64,000 nucleotides of DNA from Micromonospora musae (GTDB lineage Bacteria; Actinomycetota; Actinomycetes; Mycobacteriales; Micromonosporaceae): positions 124,001-188,000 of the forward strand of contig NZ_RAZT01000004.1 in the NCBI RefSeq assembly GCF_003626635.1. Reading direction: 5' to 3'. The first letter of the stretch is position 1, and each line of letters begins with the position of its first letter. Shown here one piece after another: positions 18,439 through 26,766 of this stretch. Both the position numbers and the translations under genes were made by a program. The notes below the pieces were generated by a model, which saw only the letters and a list, made by a program, of their open reading frames with translations, was not told the origin of the DNA and ran no database searches.

Positions 18439-19518
18439 TCACGGTCCGAGTCGTCCGAGCCTCGAGTTCGTCTCGGTCACCACGTCGGTGAGGTCCCGGT
18501 ACGGCTCGTCCCACGGGTCCTTGAGCCCGAAGCCCCGGTGCGGATTCTCCAACCAACTGCACCAGTGCCAGCCCAGGCACCAGGGCCGCTCGGCGAAGGC
18601 GTCGGCGGAGGCCGCGTAAGCCAGGCCGCGTTCCCGTTGGTTGAGGAAGGAACCGGTACGACCCGGGCTCATCACGGTCGGACACCAGTTGCCGGTGTCG
18701 GCGATGAGGACCGGCCTGCCGGTTCGTTCGTGCCACCGATCGACCATGTCCAGGGCCGCCTCCAAGCGCCCGGCCTCTGGTCCGGGAAACAGCTGTACGG
18801 AGAGAACGTCGACGTACGACGCCATGGCATCGAGCACCGGCTCGGGCGCGCCGACCCGACCGCCGTAGCGGTCGCCCAGGATCAGGTGGTGTGGGTCGTG
18901 CCGCCGGATCGCCTCACTGGCAACCCGGTAGTACGCCTCGGCGATGGCCGCCAGCTCTGCCGCTGGGTAGCCGGCACCGGTCGGGTGCCGGCCCCAGCAG
19001 GGGACGTCGACCAGGAAGTAGCCGAGCAGGTTCGGGTCGTCGGGCCGGCACAGCGTACGGGCCAGGTGGTCGCACCACTGTGCGAAGGCGGGCTCACGCG
19101 GATCCCGGTACGCCGGCACGCCGTTCCAGTGCTCGATCTCGGCGACCCGCAGCGAGAGCGTATACGGCACACCGGTGCCGGCGAGTTCGTCGGGCGGTAG
19201 CCCCTCCGAGTGACCCAGGTCGACGACCCGCCCCTCCGTGGACAGTCCGCTGCCGCTGACGTACTCGGAGGTCCAGCCCACGGTGTTGAATCCCCACGAC
19301 GTCATCTCCGGGATCAGGCCCTCGCGGAGCCAACGTCGGCGCGAGCCGCCGTACCGGGACCGGTGAATATCGAGGTTGTGGGGGTAGCGCAGGTTGGTGT
19401 CGTCGGCGTGCACGATCCCGATGGAGCGGAACGGCTCACCGCCGGGCGTACGCAACCGCCAGCCGTCGCGGTGCTCCACAGTGAGGGCGGGCGGATTGCT
19501 GGTCATCTCCTGGGTCAC
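18439..19518 (-). CDS. TIM-barrel glycoside hydrolase-like protein
   Basis: About 359 residues, single barrel-like domain without signal peptide, similar in layout to clan A hydrolases and agarase-like proteins (WGFNTVGWTSEY, NLLGYFLVDVPCWG, HLILGDRYGGR, RPVLIADTGNW, CLGWHWCSWLENPH). Where clan A enzymes have the acid/base and nucleophile Glu, this one shows Asp or Thr (FLVDVP, IADTG), so the mechanism may differ. Start is uncertain: GTG 19518 or ATG 19506; neither has an ideally spaced ribosome site. It lies 17 bases after the leftward peroxiredoxin gene, so the two may be cotranscribed. Confidence 0.7.
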   Translation of the reverse strand: MTQEMTSNPPALTVEHRDGWRLRTPGGEPFRSIGIVHADDTNLRYPHNLDIHRSRYGGSRRRWLREGLIPEMTSWGFNTVGWTSEYVSGSGLSTEGRVVDLGHSEGLPPDELAGTGVPYTLSLRVAEIEHWNGVPAYRDPREPAFAQWCDHLARTLCRPDDPNLLGYFLVDVPCWGRHPTGAGYPAAELAAIAEAYYRVASEAIRRHDPHHLILGDRYGGRVGAPEPVLDAMASYVDVLSVQLFPGPEAGRLEAALDMVDRWHERTGRPVLIADTGNWCPTVMSPGRTGSFLNQRERGLAYAASADAFAERPWCLGWHWCSWLENPHRGFGLKDPWDEPYRDLTDVVTETNSRLGRLGP

Positions 19519-19535
19519 TTCCTCGGTGGTCGACG

Positions 19536-20018
19536 CTACGCGGCCTGATGCTCGCGCAGGTAACGGACCAGGCCGGCGACATCCTCGGGGACGAGGCGCC
19601 CGATCGCCCCGCTGGAGTAGACGCTCACCACGACCTTGCCCTCCGGATCGAGCACGAACCCGGTCGACTGGAGATACCGCGGGTCGTCGTTGACGAACGC
19701 ACCGGTCGCCTCGGCGAAGGCGTCCGGGTCGGCGCTGTGACCCACCGGGAACTCCAGGCCGTGCTCGGCGATCGTCTGCTTCGTCGTGGGCTCGTCATCG
19801 ACCGATACCGCGACCACCTTGACGCCGAGTTCGGCGAGCTTCCCCAGCGACCGCTGGAAGGCGCGCAGCTGCGCGTTGCAGTACGGGCACCACGAGCCGC
19901 GGTAGAAGAGCACCACACCGAAGCCACCGGCGAGGGCGTCGGGCACTCGCAGGGTCTCCCCGTCGGGTAGGGACAGCGTCAGCGCGGGAAAGCGCTCACC
20001 AGGCTGTAGCAGGGTCAT
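19536..20018 (-). CDS. Peroxiredoxin (AhpC/TSA family)
   Basis: 160-residue thioredoxin-fold peroxidase. The active-site segment FYRGSWCPYCNAQLRAFQ contains a CxxC pair, as in PRX-like2 peroxiredoxins; the enzyme should reduce hydroperoxides in the cytoplasm. The ATG at 20018 is chosen over an in-frame start at 20051 because a GAGGAG ribosome site lies at the right distance and the protein then begins MTLLQPGERFP, normal for the family. It is divergent from the sigma factor/anti-sigma pair at 20244. Confidence 0.9.
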   Translation of the reverse strand: MTLLQPGERFPALTLSLPDGETLRVPDALAGGFGVVLFYRGSWCPYCNAQLRAFQRSLGKLAELGVKVVAVSVDDEPTTKQTIAEHGLEFPVGHSADPDAFAEATGAFVNDDPRYLQSTGFVLDPEGKVVVSVYSSGAIGRLVPEDVAGLVRYLREHQAA

Positions 20019-20243
20019 TCTGAATCTCCTCGTTCGGTTCGCGCCGGGCACCAGAGCGGTCCTGCCGCGAACGGATCGGTCATGTCACGTTGGCGACGAG
20101 TTCCGAGCGAGTTCTTACCGCCGGGAGACCGCCGTCACATCGCGGGCCGCGAAGGCTTCCACGGCCCGCCCGACCCGGTCCGGTCCGCCGTCGATGATTC
20201 CGGCGGACGCCCCGGGTCGGCCGTGGCTACAGTTCGGTGCGTG

Positions 20244-20918
20244 ATGCCGGCAGACCCGACGACGTTGGACGACAGTCCGGACACCTCAGGCCGACTCGAC
20301 CCGGAGTCGGCCGAATGGGTGCGCACGCTCGGTGGTCGCGGCGCGGAGCGGGAGGCGGCTGTCGTGCGGCTGCACGAGCTCCTGCTGCGGGTCGCGCGCG
20401 GCGAGGTACGGCGCCGTAGCGGGTTGCTGCGCGTCGACGGCCCGGAGCTCGACGACCTGGCGCACCAGGCGGCGGCCGACGCGCTGCTGGCGATCACCAG
20501 CAAGATCGGCCAGTTTCGGGGGGAGAGCCGCTTCAGCACCTGGGCCTACAAGTTCGTGATCTTCGAGGTGTCGAGCAAGATCGGCCGCCACTTCTGGCGC
20601 CGGCCGCAGGTGCCGTTGGAGGCCGAGGAGTGGGAGCGGTTGCCGGACCGGTTCGGCCTCGACCCGGCCCGGGAGTCCGAGTGGCGCGAACTGATCACCG
20701 CGCTGCGCCGGGCGGTGGAGACGGAGCTGACCGAGCGTCAGCGCCAGGTCTTCGTCGAGATCGTGCTGAACGGCGTACCGTTGGATGCCCTGGTCGCGCG
20801 GCTCGGCTCGAACCGGAACGCGATCTACAAAATCATGTTCGATGCCCGGCGTAAGCTGCGGACCGCTCTCGCCGCTAATGGGTATCCGCATGGCAACACC
20901 TCGGAGCCGCAGCGATGA
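20244..20918 (+). CDS. RNA polymerase sigma-70 family (ECF-like) factor
   Basis: 224 residues with region 2 (about 55-115: LDDLAHQAAADALLAITSKI, FRGESRFSTWAYKFVIFEV) and region 4 (about 155-215: ELTERQRQVFVEIVLNGVPL, RLGSNRNAIYKIMFDARRKL). ATG 20244 is preferred; an upstream in-frame start at 20082 would add a low-complexity Arg/Pro leader. The stop overlaps the next start by four bases (ATGA), coupling it to a zinc-finger anti-sigma protein. Directs transcription of an unknown regulon. Confidence 0.9.
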   Translation: MPADPTTLDDSPDTSGRLDPESAEWVRTLGGRGAEREAAVVRLHELLLRVARGEVRRRSGLLRVDGPELDDLAHQAAADALLAITSKIGQFRGESRFSTWAYKFVIFEVSSKIGRHFWRRPQVPLEAEEWERLPDRFGLDPARESEWRELITALRRAVETELTERQRQVFVEIVLNGVPLDALVARLGSNRNAIYKIMFDARRKLRTALAANGYPHGNTSEPQR

Positions 20919-21139
20919 ACGACATGTCCGCACTCGACCGTTTCCTGCACACCGATCCCGAAGACGTGGGCTGCGGCCAGGCGATGGAGGTGCTGCACCT
21001 GTACGCCGAACTGGCCGCCACGAACGCCGAGGCGGCGGCAGAGCGCTACCGAGGAGTCGCCGCCCACCTGCGCGCCTGCGGCCCATGCCAGGAGGACCTC
21101 GAAGGTCTGCTGGCCGCGATAACCGATCCCAGGCAGTGA
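20915..21139 (+). CDS. Zinc-finger anti-sigma factor
   Basis: 74-residue soluble protein with the ZAS signature: Cys20 and H51-LRA-C55-GP-C58. ZAS proteins bind zinc and their sigma partner; several release it when the cysteines are oxidised (RsrA type). The ATGA overlap with the sigma gene, and the divergent peroxiredoxin, fit a redox-responsive switch, but the trigger is inferred. Confidence 0.85.
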   Translation: MNDMSALDRFLHTDPEDVGCGQAMEVLHLYAELAATNAEAAAERYRGVAAHLRACGPCQEDLEGLLAAITDPRQ

Positions 21140-21164
21140 GCCGCGACCCCTCGTCTTCTCCCAG

Positions 21165-21494
21165 TCAGCGGTACCGGCCGTCGTAGCGGACTCCGCTGCG
21201 GGCATCCGTGAAGCTGACGCCGACAGGTACGCCCTCCTCGACGATCCACCGGATCGTGTACGACGCCCGGTACGTCGGCGGCCAGAACGAGGCGAAGGTG
21301 CCGTCCCCCGTGACAGACCACTCCCCGGCGGACGGTGTGCCCCTCTCGACGTAGGTCGTCCGACCCTCCGCCGTGAACGATTGAGTCGCTCCGTCGGAGA
21401 ACACGAGCTGTGCGGCGGTCAGGGCAGCGATCATGTCCACCGCGGCGACCGGCTGGCCGTCGACCACGTTTCCGCCGGAGGGAACCGGGTTCAT
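21165..21494 (-). CDS. Hypothetical protein (109 aa)
   Basis: Small, beta-rich soluble protein without signal peptide or Cys. Segments AAQLVFSDGATQSFTAEG, TTYVERGTPSAGEW and FTDARSGVRYDGRYR suggest a small beta-barrel (lipocalin-like) fold. Convergent with the anti-sigma gene, 25 bases apart. Function unknown. Confidence 0.65.
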   Translation of the reverse strand: MNPVPSGGNVVDGQPVAAVDMIAALTAAQLVFSDGATQSFTAEGRTTYVERGTPSAGEWSVTGDGTFASFWPPTYRASYTIRWIVEEGVPVGVSFTDARSGVRYDGRYR

Positions 21495-21852
21495 CGAACT
21501 CTCCTAGCAATCATCTGTGGACCTTATCGTCCGTTTTATGTTCTGCGGGGGAGGCGCCTGTCGGATCCGGGAGGACGCCTCCTCAGGGTTGTCATATGTA
21601 CTGCTGCTGGCGTCAGCGGTAGCTTTCCGCTGCGGTTTGCCGGGCAACGTGGGGCCAGCCTATCCTGGACGTGATAGTCCAGATAATATGCCTGGGACCA
21701 CGGACGGCCCGGTCCCCGCCATGGAGAACCTCGTCATCCGGGCACTCGCTGGCGATGGCGCCGTGGGCAGGTGTCACATCGGCACCAATCGACTGCATGG
21801 AAGCGCGGGCGGCAGCGGGAACGTGGCCGCCCGGCCACCTGGAGGGGGACGT
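21495..21852. other. Intergenic promoter region of the MsrP-like operon
   Basis: 358 bases without a convincing gene; an open frame through it lacks family features. It holds the GGAC-N6-GTCC site at 21665-21682 followed at once by an AT-rich GATAATAT stretch that could be a -10 region, and a GGAGGGGGA ribosome site just before the ATG at 21853. Confidence 0.6.
21665..21682. promoter_or_regulatory. Putative TetR operator, site 1
   Basis: CTGGACGTGATAGTCCAG: perfect 6-bp arms with a 6-base centre, 170 bases upstream of the MsrP-like operon and overlapping a GATAATAT promoter-like stretch. Shares TGGAC-N6-GTCCA and the ATAGTCCA half with sites near msrB and the TetR gene. Confidence 0.6.
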
Positions 21853-22449
21853 ATGGCAGTGATCACACGCGGCTTCGGCGGCCGCAGACGCGACGACACC
21901 GACCTCCCGCCCGGCCAGTACCGCACGGACGATTTCCCGGTGCTGTCGGCGGGGCCGACGCCGCGCATCAGCCTCGACGACTGGGAACTCGCCGTCGTCA
22001 CCGAGACCGGCGAGCGGAGCACGTGGTCGTGGGCGGAGTTCACCGCCCTTCCTGCCGACGAGCCGACCGTCGACATCCACTGCGTCACCCACTGGTCGAA
22101 GTTCGGCACGAGCTGGCGGGGCGTCTCGCTGGACACGCTGCTGGCCGACGTCGAGACCGCGGCCGAGTACGTCGTCGCCCACTCCTACGGCGGCTACACC
22201 ACGAACATTCCGATCGAGGACCTCCTCGACGGTCAGGCCTGGGTGGCGTACGAGTTCGACGGTGAGCCGCTGGTTCCGGTGCACGGCGGGCCGGCTCGTC
22301 TCCTCGTTCCGCACCTCTACTTCTGGAAGAGCGCGAAATGGCTACGGACTCTGGAACTGCGTCTCGACGACGAGCCCGGGTTCTGGGAGACGGCCGGCTA
22401 CCACAACTACGGGGACCCGTGGCGCGAGCAGCGGTACCGGGCAGACTGA
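21853..22449 (+). CDS. Cytoplasmic MsrP/YedY-like molybdopterin oxidoreductase
   Basis: 198 residues of the sulfite oxidase/YedY fold (oxidoreductase, molybdopterin-binding domain). Cys77 in TVDIHCVTHWSKFGTSWRGV is the expected molybdenum ligand; LLVPHLYFWKSAKWLRTLEL is a family motif. YedY (MsrP) in E. coli reduces methionine sulfoxide in the periplasm, but this protein lacks a twin-arginine signal, so it should act in the cytoplasm. It overlaps the downstream flavoreductase by 31 bases if that starts at GTG 22419. A putative TetR operator lies upstream. Substrate is inferred, not shown. Confidence 0.88.
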   Translation: MAVITRGFGGRRRDDTDLPPGQYRTDDFPVLSAGPTPRISLDDWELAVVTETGERSTWSWAEFTALPADEPTVDIHCVTHWSKFGTSWRGVSLDTLLADVETAAEYVVAHSYGGYTTNIPIEDLLDGQAWVAYEFDGEPLVPVHGGPARLLVPHLYFWKSAKWLRTLELRLDDEPGFWETAGYHNYGDPWREQRYRAD

Positions 22450-23159
22450 CCTGGCAGTCGGCTACCGTCGCCGCCACCCGGGCGGAGACCGCGACGGCGC
22501 GGACGCTGATCCTCGACGTCGACGGCTGGACAGGTCACCTGCCGGGCCAGCACATCGACGTCCGGTTGACGGCCCCCGACGGCTACACGGCGCAGCGCAG
22601 CTACTCGATCTCGTCCGCCCCGGGGCCCGACCGGCTCGAAGTGACGGTCCAGGTGGTGACCGACGGTGAGGTCTCGCCGTACCTCGTCGAGGTTGCGGAG
22701 CCGGGCGACCAGCTCGAGATCCGCGGGCCGCTCGGCGGCTGGTTCGTACGCCGACCCGCCGACCCGCGCCCGGCGTTGCTGATCGGCGGCGGGTCCGGTG
22801 TGGCGCCGCTGATGTCGATGGTGCGTGCGGCGACGAGCCCCACCCGGCTGCTCTACTCGACCCGGTCGCCGTCCGACGCGCTCTTCACCGCGGAGCTCGC
22901 CACTGCGGGAGCCGCAGCCGATGGGCTCGTCGCAGTCAGGCACGTCTACACCCGGGTCGCGCCCGCAGGCTCTCCGGTCCCACCCCGGCGGTTGGACGCG
23001 GACGCCCTCGCCCGGGTCGTCTGGCCCCGCGATGCCGACTCGGTGGCGTTCGTCTGCGGGCCCACCGGATTCGTCGAGACCGTTGCCGACCTGCTCGTCG
23101 GCGTCGGTCACGATCCCGCGAACATCCGCGCTGAACGTTTCGGACCGACCGGAGGATGA
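22419..23159 (+). CDS. Ferredoxin reductase-like FAD/NAD(P)-binding oxidoreductase
   Basis: About 246 residues from GTG 22419 (earlier in-frame starts exist). FAD site RSYSISSAP, NAD(P) site LLIGGGSGVAPLMSM and C-terminal CGPTGFVETVADLL are classic FNR features; there is no 2Fe-2S domain. Encoded within the tail of the molybdoenzyme gene and overlapping the zinc-ribbon gene by four bases, it is the obvious electron donor from NAD(P)H to the molybdenum centre, replacing the membrane haem protein MsrQ of the YedYZ system. Confidence 0.88.
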   Translation: MARAAVPGRLTWQSATVAATRAETATARTLILDVDGWTGHLPGQHIDVRLTAPDGYTAQRSYSISSAPGPDRLEVTVQVVTDGEVSPYLVEVAEPGDQLEIRGPLGGWFVRRPADPRPALLIGGGSGVAPLMSMVRAATSPTRLLYSTRSPSDALFTAELATAGAAADGLVAVRHVYTRVAPAGSPVPPRRLDADALARVVWPRDADSVAFVCGPTGFVETVADLLVGVGHDPANIRAERFGPTGG

Positions 23160-23455
23160 CCATGTCGACCATCAACGGCGGAGGCGACGACGCGGCCTGG
23201 GTGGACGGCAACGCCCTCGCCGGACCGCTCGGCGAGATCATGGGGACCGACCTCACCGTCGCCGAACTCACCTGCGCAGGGTGCCGGACGACCCGCCCGC
23301 TGGCCGCGATGCGGGTGTTCGACCGAGCGCCCGGCCTCGTCGCCCGATGCCCCGGCTGCGAGGCAGTCGTCCTGCGCCTGGTGCGTACGGCCGACCGCGC
23401 GCTGGTCGACCTGCGTGGGGCGCTGCTCCTCAGCCTCCCGATGCCGACCGCCTGA
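23156..23455 (+). CDS. DUF6510-like zinc-ribbon protein
   Basis: 99 residues (97 if the second ATG is used). Two Cys pairs, LTCAGCRTTRPL and VARCPGCEAVVLRLV, form a four-Cys zinc ribbon, resembling the DUF6510 family. The start overlaps the flavoreductase stop (ATGA), so it is the third gene of this operon. It could be an assembly or electron-transfer accessory of the molybdoenzyme; no function is established. A hairpin terminator follows. Confidence 0.8.
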   Translation: MTMSTINGGGDDAAWVDGNALAGPLGEIMGTDLTVAELTCAGCRTTRPLAAMRVFDRAPGLVARCPGCEAVVLRLVRTADRALVDLRGALLLSLPMPTA

Positions 23456-23489
23456 GCGTCGAGAATTCGGTCAATCGCGCTCCTCCTGA

Positions 23490-23512
23490 CGACGTCGGGG
23501 TCTCCGACGTCG
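23490..23512 (+). terminator. Hairpin terminator of the MsrP-like operon
   Basis: CGACGTCGG (23490-23498) pairs with CCGACGTCG (23504-23512) around GGTCT, 34 bases after the zinc-ribbon stop. Confidence 0.65.
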
Positions 23513-23605
23513 GTTCGTATTGTCCGAGGCGAGATACTTTGCACTGTCAGCGACCTGACCGAGCGCGCTCAGGCCGCTGATCAGACAACGAGATCAGGAG
23601 AAGAT

Positions 23606-24016
23606 ATGCCGGGCAACGCCGAGAACATGGTCACGTTGACCAGTCCGGAGCATGATTCGGGTGGCTCGAACCTGTCCGGAGCCACCGGGCACGACGCGGA
23701 AGACCTCGTCATCACCGACAACAGCGAGCTCGGCATCTACGAGGCCGCGATAGGGGGCCGGACGGCCGCCGGCCTCGTCTACAGCATGGTCGGGAACCGC
23801 GTCGTCCTGTCGGCGACGTCCGTGTTCCCCGAGTTCCGAGGCAGGGGAGTGGCGGGGAGGCTCGTCGCGGGCGTCCTCGACGAGCTGCGCGTCCAGGGCA
23901 AGACCGCCACCGTCACGTGTCCGTTCACGGCGGCGTTCGTCAATTCTCATCCCGAGTATGCCGACGTTCTCGACCCGGTCTTCCCTGGGCCGCACGTGGT
24001 CGGGCACGGGAGTTGA
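23606..24016 (+). CDS. GNAT family N-acetyltransferase (NATD1-like)
   Basis: 136 residues. The acetyl-CoA loop is FRGRGVAGRLVAGVLDELR (about 74-92), and the end TVTCPFTAAFVNSHPEYADVL is typical of the short YjdJ/NATD1-like acetyltransferases. An about 30-residue N-terminal extension rich in Gly/Ser is unusual. The AGGAGA ribosome site is well placed. Lies between the MsrP-like operon and the quinone reductase; no substrate can be named. Confidence 0.85.
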   Translation: MPGNAENMVTLTSPEHDSGGSNLSGATGHDAEDLVITDNSELGIYEAAIGGRTAAGLVYSMVGNRVVLSATSVFPEFRGRGVAGRLVAGVLDELRVQGKTATVTCPFTAAFVNSHPEYADVLDPVFPGPHVVGHGS

Positions 24017-24107
24017 ACACACGCCGTCGCGTCTGACGTCGCGCTCATCGCTGGAGCAGCGCGGTCGGCCGGGGTGCGCAGGGACTACGCGCGCTAGGGG
24101 CAGGGCT

Positions 24108-24139
24108 GGCTGCGGACGTGTACGGGCACGTCCGCAGCC
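24108..24139. terminator. Bidirectional hairpin terminator
   Basis: GGCTGCGGACGTG (24108-24120) pairs perfectly with 24127-24139 around a 6-base loop, between the rightward acetyltransferase and the leftward quinone reductase, so it can stop both. Confidence 0.8.
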
Positions 24140-24220
24140 CCGCAAGTGACGAGTCGCCCGAACCGGCCTACCCGGTCGGCGCGGGTCGACAAGGCGGGCA
24201 GGACCCCTGTCCCTGGCGCC

Positions 24221-25138
24221 CTACGGACGAACGCGGACGACGGTCTTGCCGGTGGTCCGCTTGGTCGAGTTGAAGGTGGCGACGGCGTCGTCGAGGGTCG
24301 TGACGTTGCCAATGTTCGTCCGCAGCCGGCCGTCGCGCACCCGCTGGACGATCTCCCCGAGCTGGGCGCGGTCGGCCTCGACGACGAAGTCGACCGCCAG
24401 GCCGTCCGCGGGCCGCGTCTCGACCGGCCCGACGACGGAGACCAGCGTGCCTCCGGCTCGGACCAGGCCTGCGGAGCGCCTCCCGATCTCGCCGCCGATG
24501 ACGTCGAAGACCAGCTCGACTCCGCCGATGTCTTCGAGGGCGTCGTTCTCGAGGTCGACGAACTCCTGCGCGCCGAAGTCGAGCGCCTTCTGCCGGTCGG
24601 CAGCGCGCCCGGTGCCGATGACGTAGGCGCCCGCCTCGCGTGCGAGCTGCGTCACCGTCGAGCCGACCGCGCCGGCCGCTCCGTGCACGAGGACGCTCTG
24701 CCCCGCCCGAAGGCGGCCGTGGTCGAACAGCCCCTGCCACGCGGTCAGGCCCGAGATCGGCAGGCTCGCGGCCACCGTGAAGTCGACGTCACCGGGCAGC
24801 GGCGCGAGGTTGCGGGCCTCGACGGCCACGTACTCCGCCAGGGTGCCGTCGCGCGTCCAGTCGGTGAGGCCGAACACCCGCTGTCCCACGGAGAGTCCCG
24901 TGGTGCCGTAGCCGAGCGCGGTGACCACTCCGGCCAGTTCGTGCCCGGGGATCGACGGCGTCCGGTCCCGGCCGAGGCGATCGGTCCAGGTCGAGGGCCA
25001 CGACAGCTCCGTCGGTACGAATCCGGACGCGTGAACCTGAACGACGACGTCGTTCAGCGCCGGCTCCGGCTCGGGCCGCTCCACCAGCGTCATCCCAGCC
25101 GTTCCTGCCGCCTGGTCCGTCACCACGATCGCTTTCAT
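24221..25138 (-). CDS. Zinc-independent quinone oxidoreductase (MDR family)
   Basis: 305-residue medium-chain reductase. GroES-like N-terminal domain (PGHELAGVVTALG), Rossmann motif VLVHGAAGAVGS (about 145-156) and FDVIGGEIGRRS; structural zinc Cys residues are absent, as in NADPH:quinone reductases. It should reduce quinones or reactive enones with NADPH. ATG 25138 has a GGAGAC ribosome site; a longer open frame upstream is ignored. A close paralogue sits at 62307-63242. Its promoter region is shared with divergent msrB and contains a GGAC-N6-GTCC site. Confidence 0.9.
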   Translation of the reverse strand: MKAIVVTDQAAGTAGMTLVERPEPEPALNDVVVQVHASGFVPTELSWPSTWTDRLGRDRTPSIPGHELAGVVTALGYGTTGLSVGQRVFGLTDWTRDGTLAEYVAVEARNLAPLPGDVDFTVAASLPISGLTAWQGLFDHGRLRAGQSVLVHGAAGAVGSTVTQLAREAGAYVIGTGRAADRQKALDFGAQEFVDLENDALEDIGGVELVFDVIGGEIGRRSAGLVRAGGTLVSVVGPVETRPADGLAVDFVVEADRAQLGEIVQRVRDGRLRTNIGNVTTLDDAVATFNSTKRTTGKTVVRVRP

Positions 25139-25625
25139 GCGAATTGTCTCCTTGCTCGTTGTCTCCAGCCGGCCGCCCTGGACCCCGCCGGTTCGCTCCG
25201 TGCACTGATCAACGCGTGCCGGGCAGGTCGTTCCTTTCCCACCGAATCGCGAACTGTGCTCGTGGCACCCGGTTTTCCGAAAGTGGCGCAGCGGTCCTAG
25301 CTCGGAGCCGGTGGGCAGGCCGGATACTTCGCCGCCAGCGGGGCACCCAGTAGGGCGCCCCGAACCTAGTCGGGGCATAACTGGTCGGTCAAGTCCACTT
25401 TCGGAGCCCGGCGGAGGCCGCGTTGAGTGCAACCCATCCCAGGCTGAAGCGCCCAATGATGGTGCTGGCCGGCCGCCTCTGGGCTCCGTCTCTGGACGCT
25501 ATAGTCCATGGAAGGCGAGGGCTGCGGGAATAGAGTCGGCCCGCGAGGTGTCTGTACCTCTGCGTGCCCAGGCGCGCTTCGCCTGGTTCCTCAGCTTCGC
25601 ACCGAAAGACGGGGAGGGGAGAGCT
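25139..25625. other. Divergent promoter region quinone reductase / msrB
   Basis: 487 bases with no supported gene. It separates two oppositely transcribed redox genes and carries the inverted repeat at 25493-25508. The only frames across it are Arg/Pro-rich shadows. Confidence 0.6.
25493..25508. promoter_or_regulatory. Putative TetR operator, site 2
   Basis: TGGACGCTATAGTCCA: 5-bp perfect arms and a 6-base centre; the TATAGT hexamer inside it could be a -10 box. Located 118 bases before msrB and 355 bases before the divergent quinone reductase. Confidence 0.6.
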
Positions 25626-26099
25626 GTGCCCGAGCAGGCCCAGTACCACAAGAACCCGGAGGCCGTTTCGCGGCTCAACCCGGAGCAGTACCGCGTTACC
25701 CAGCAGGACGGCACCGAGCGCCCGTTCGCCAACGCCTACTGGGACAACCACGAGCCCGGCATCTACGTCGACGTCGTGTCCGGCGAGCCGCTGTTCGCAT
25801 CGGTCGACAAGTACGACAGCCGCTCCGGCTGGCCGAGCTTCACGAAGCCGATCAGCAAGACCAACGTCGTCGAGCTCCAAGACTCCAGTCTCGGGATGAT
25901 CCGGACCGAGGCCCGCTCGCTGTACGGGGACAGTCACCTCGGCCACATCTTCGACGACGGTCCCGCCGACAAGGGTGGACTGCGCTACTGCATCAACTCC
26001 GCGTCGTTGCGCTTCGTCCACCTCGACGACCTGGAGAAGGCCGGGTACGGCGAGTACCGCAAGCTGTTCACCAGTGACAAGAACACCGACGACAAGTAA
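25626..26099 (+). CDS. msrB: Peptide-methionine (R)-S-oxide reductase MsrB
   Basis: 157 residues, SelR domain. Catalytic Cys122 in [27 protein letters not shown] and [13 protein letters not shown] are family motifs. The two CxxC zinc motifs of many MsrB proteins are missing ([11 protein letters not shown]), so this is the zinc-free type. GTG 25626 is chosen because it has GGAGGGGAG upstream and gives the normal length; the frame is open further upstream. First gene of an msrB-msrA operon, 9 bases before msrA; repairs R-methionine sulfoxide in proteins. Confidence 0.95.
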   Translation: MPEQAQYHKNPEAVSRLNPEQYRVTQQDGTERPFANAYWDNHEPGIYVDVVSGEPLFASVDKYDSRSGWPSFTKPISKTNVVELQDSSLGMIRTEARSLYGDSHLGHIFDDGPADKGGLRYCINSASLRFVHLDDLEKAGYGEYRKLFTSDKNTDDK

Positions 26100-26108
26100 G
26101 GGGACGAC

Positions 26109-26615
26109 GTGACCACCGAAAAGGCGATCCTCGCCGGCGGCTGCTTCTGGGGTATGGAGGAGCTGTTCCGCCACCAGCCCGGCATCGTGTCGACGCGCGT
26201 CGGCTACAGCGGCGGCGACGTCCCGAACGCCACCTACCGCAACCACGGCACCCACGCGGAGACGATCGAGGTCGTCTACGACACCGAGAAGACCGACTTC
26301 CGCGCGCTGCTCGAGTTCTTCTTCCAGATTCACGACCCGTCGACGAAGAACCGCCAGGGCAACGACATCGGCCTCAGCTACCGCTCGGCGATCTTCTACA
26401 CGAACGACGAGCAGAAGCGGGTCGCCGAGGACACGATCGCCGACGTCGACGCCTCGGGCCTGTGGCCCGGCAAGGTCGTCACCGAGGTCACCCCGGCGGG
26501 CGACTTCTGGGAGGCCGAGCCCGAGCACCAGAACTACCTGCAGACCTACCCCAACGGTTACACCTGCCACTTCCCCCGCCCCGGCTGGAAGCTGCCGAAG
26601 CGGGCATCGGCCTGA
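26109..26615 (+). CDS. msrA: Peptide-methionine (S)-S-oxide reductase MsrA
   Basis: 168 residues with the active-site motif [12 protein letters not shown] (Cys12), GYSGG and the [25 protein letters not shown] motifs. Reduces S-methionine sulfoxide; MsrB next door covers the other isomer. GTG start. A strong hairpin follows at 26621, so the operon is two genes. Probably controlled by the operator at 25493. Confidence 0.96.
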   Translation: MTTEKAILAGGCFWGMEELFRHQPGIVSTRVGYSGGDVPNATYRNHGTHAETIEVVYDTEKTDFRALLEFFFQIHDPSTKNRQGNDIGLSYRSAIFYTNDEQKRVAEDTIADVDASGLWPGKVVTEVTPAGDFWEAEPEHQNYLQTYPNGYTCHFPRPGWKLPKRASA

Positions 26616-26620
26616 CACCT

Positions 26621-26651
26621 CCGGCGCGCGGACCTCGGGTCCGCGCGCCGG
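26621..26651 (+). terminator. 14-bp hairpin terminator of msrBA
   Basis: CCGGCGCGCGGACC (26621-26634) pairs with 26638-26651 around a TCG loop, six bases after the msrA stop. Confidence 0.85.
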
Positions 26652-26766
26652 CTCGGGCTGAGGTGGTCGGGCGGAGCGAGGAGTGGACTTCACCCTCGTC
26701 CGTCCGGGTAACGAGGTCGCTCGATCCGGTCCAGGACGGCACGTCCGCGGTTCCCGCCGCTGCCGT

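Noticed and set aside
24308..24322. Further GGAC/GTCC pairs inside coding regions
   Set aside because: GAC and GTC codons are very common in this genome, so matches inside genes are expected by chance and carry no weight without binding data.
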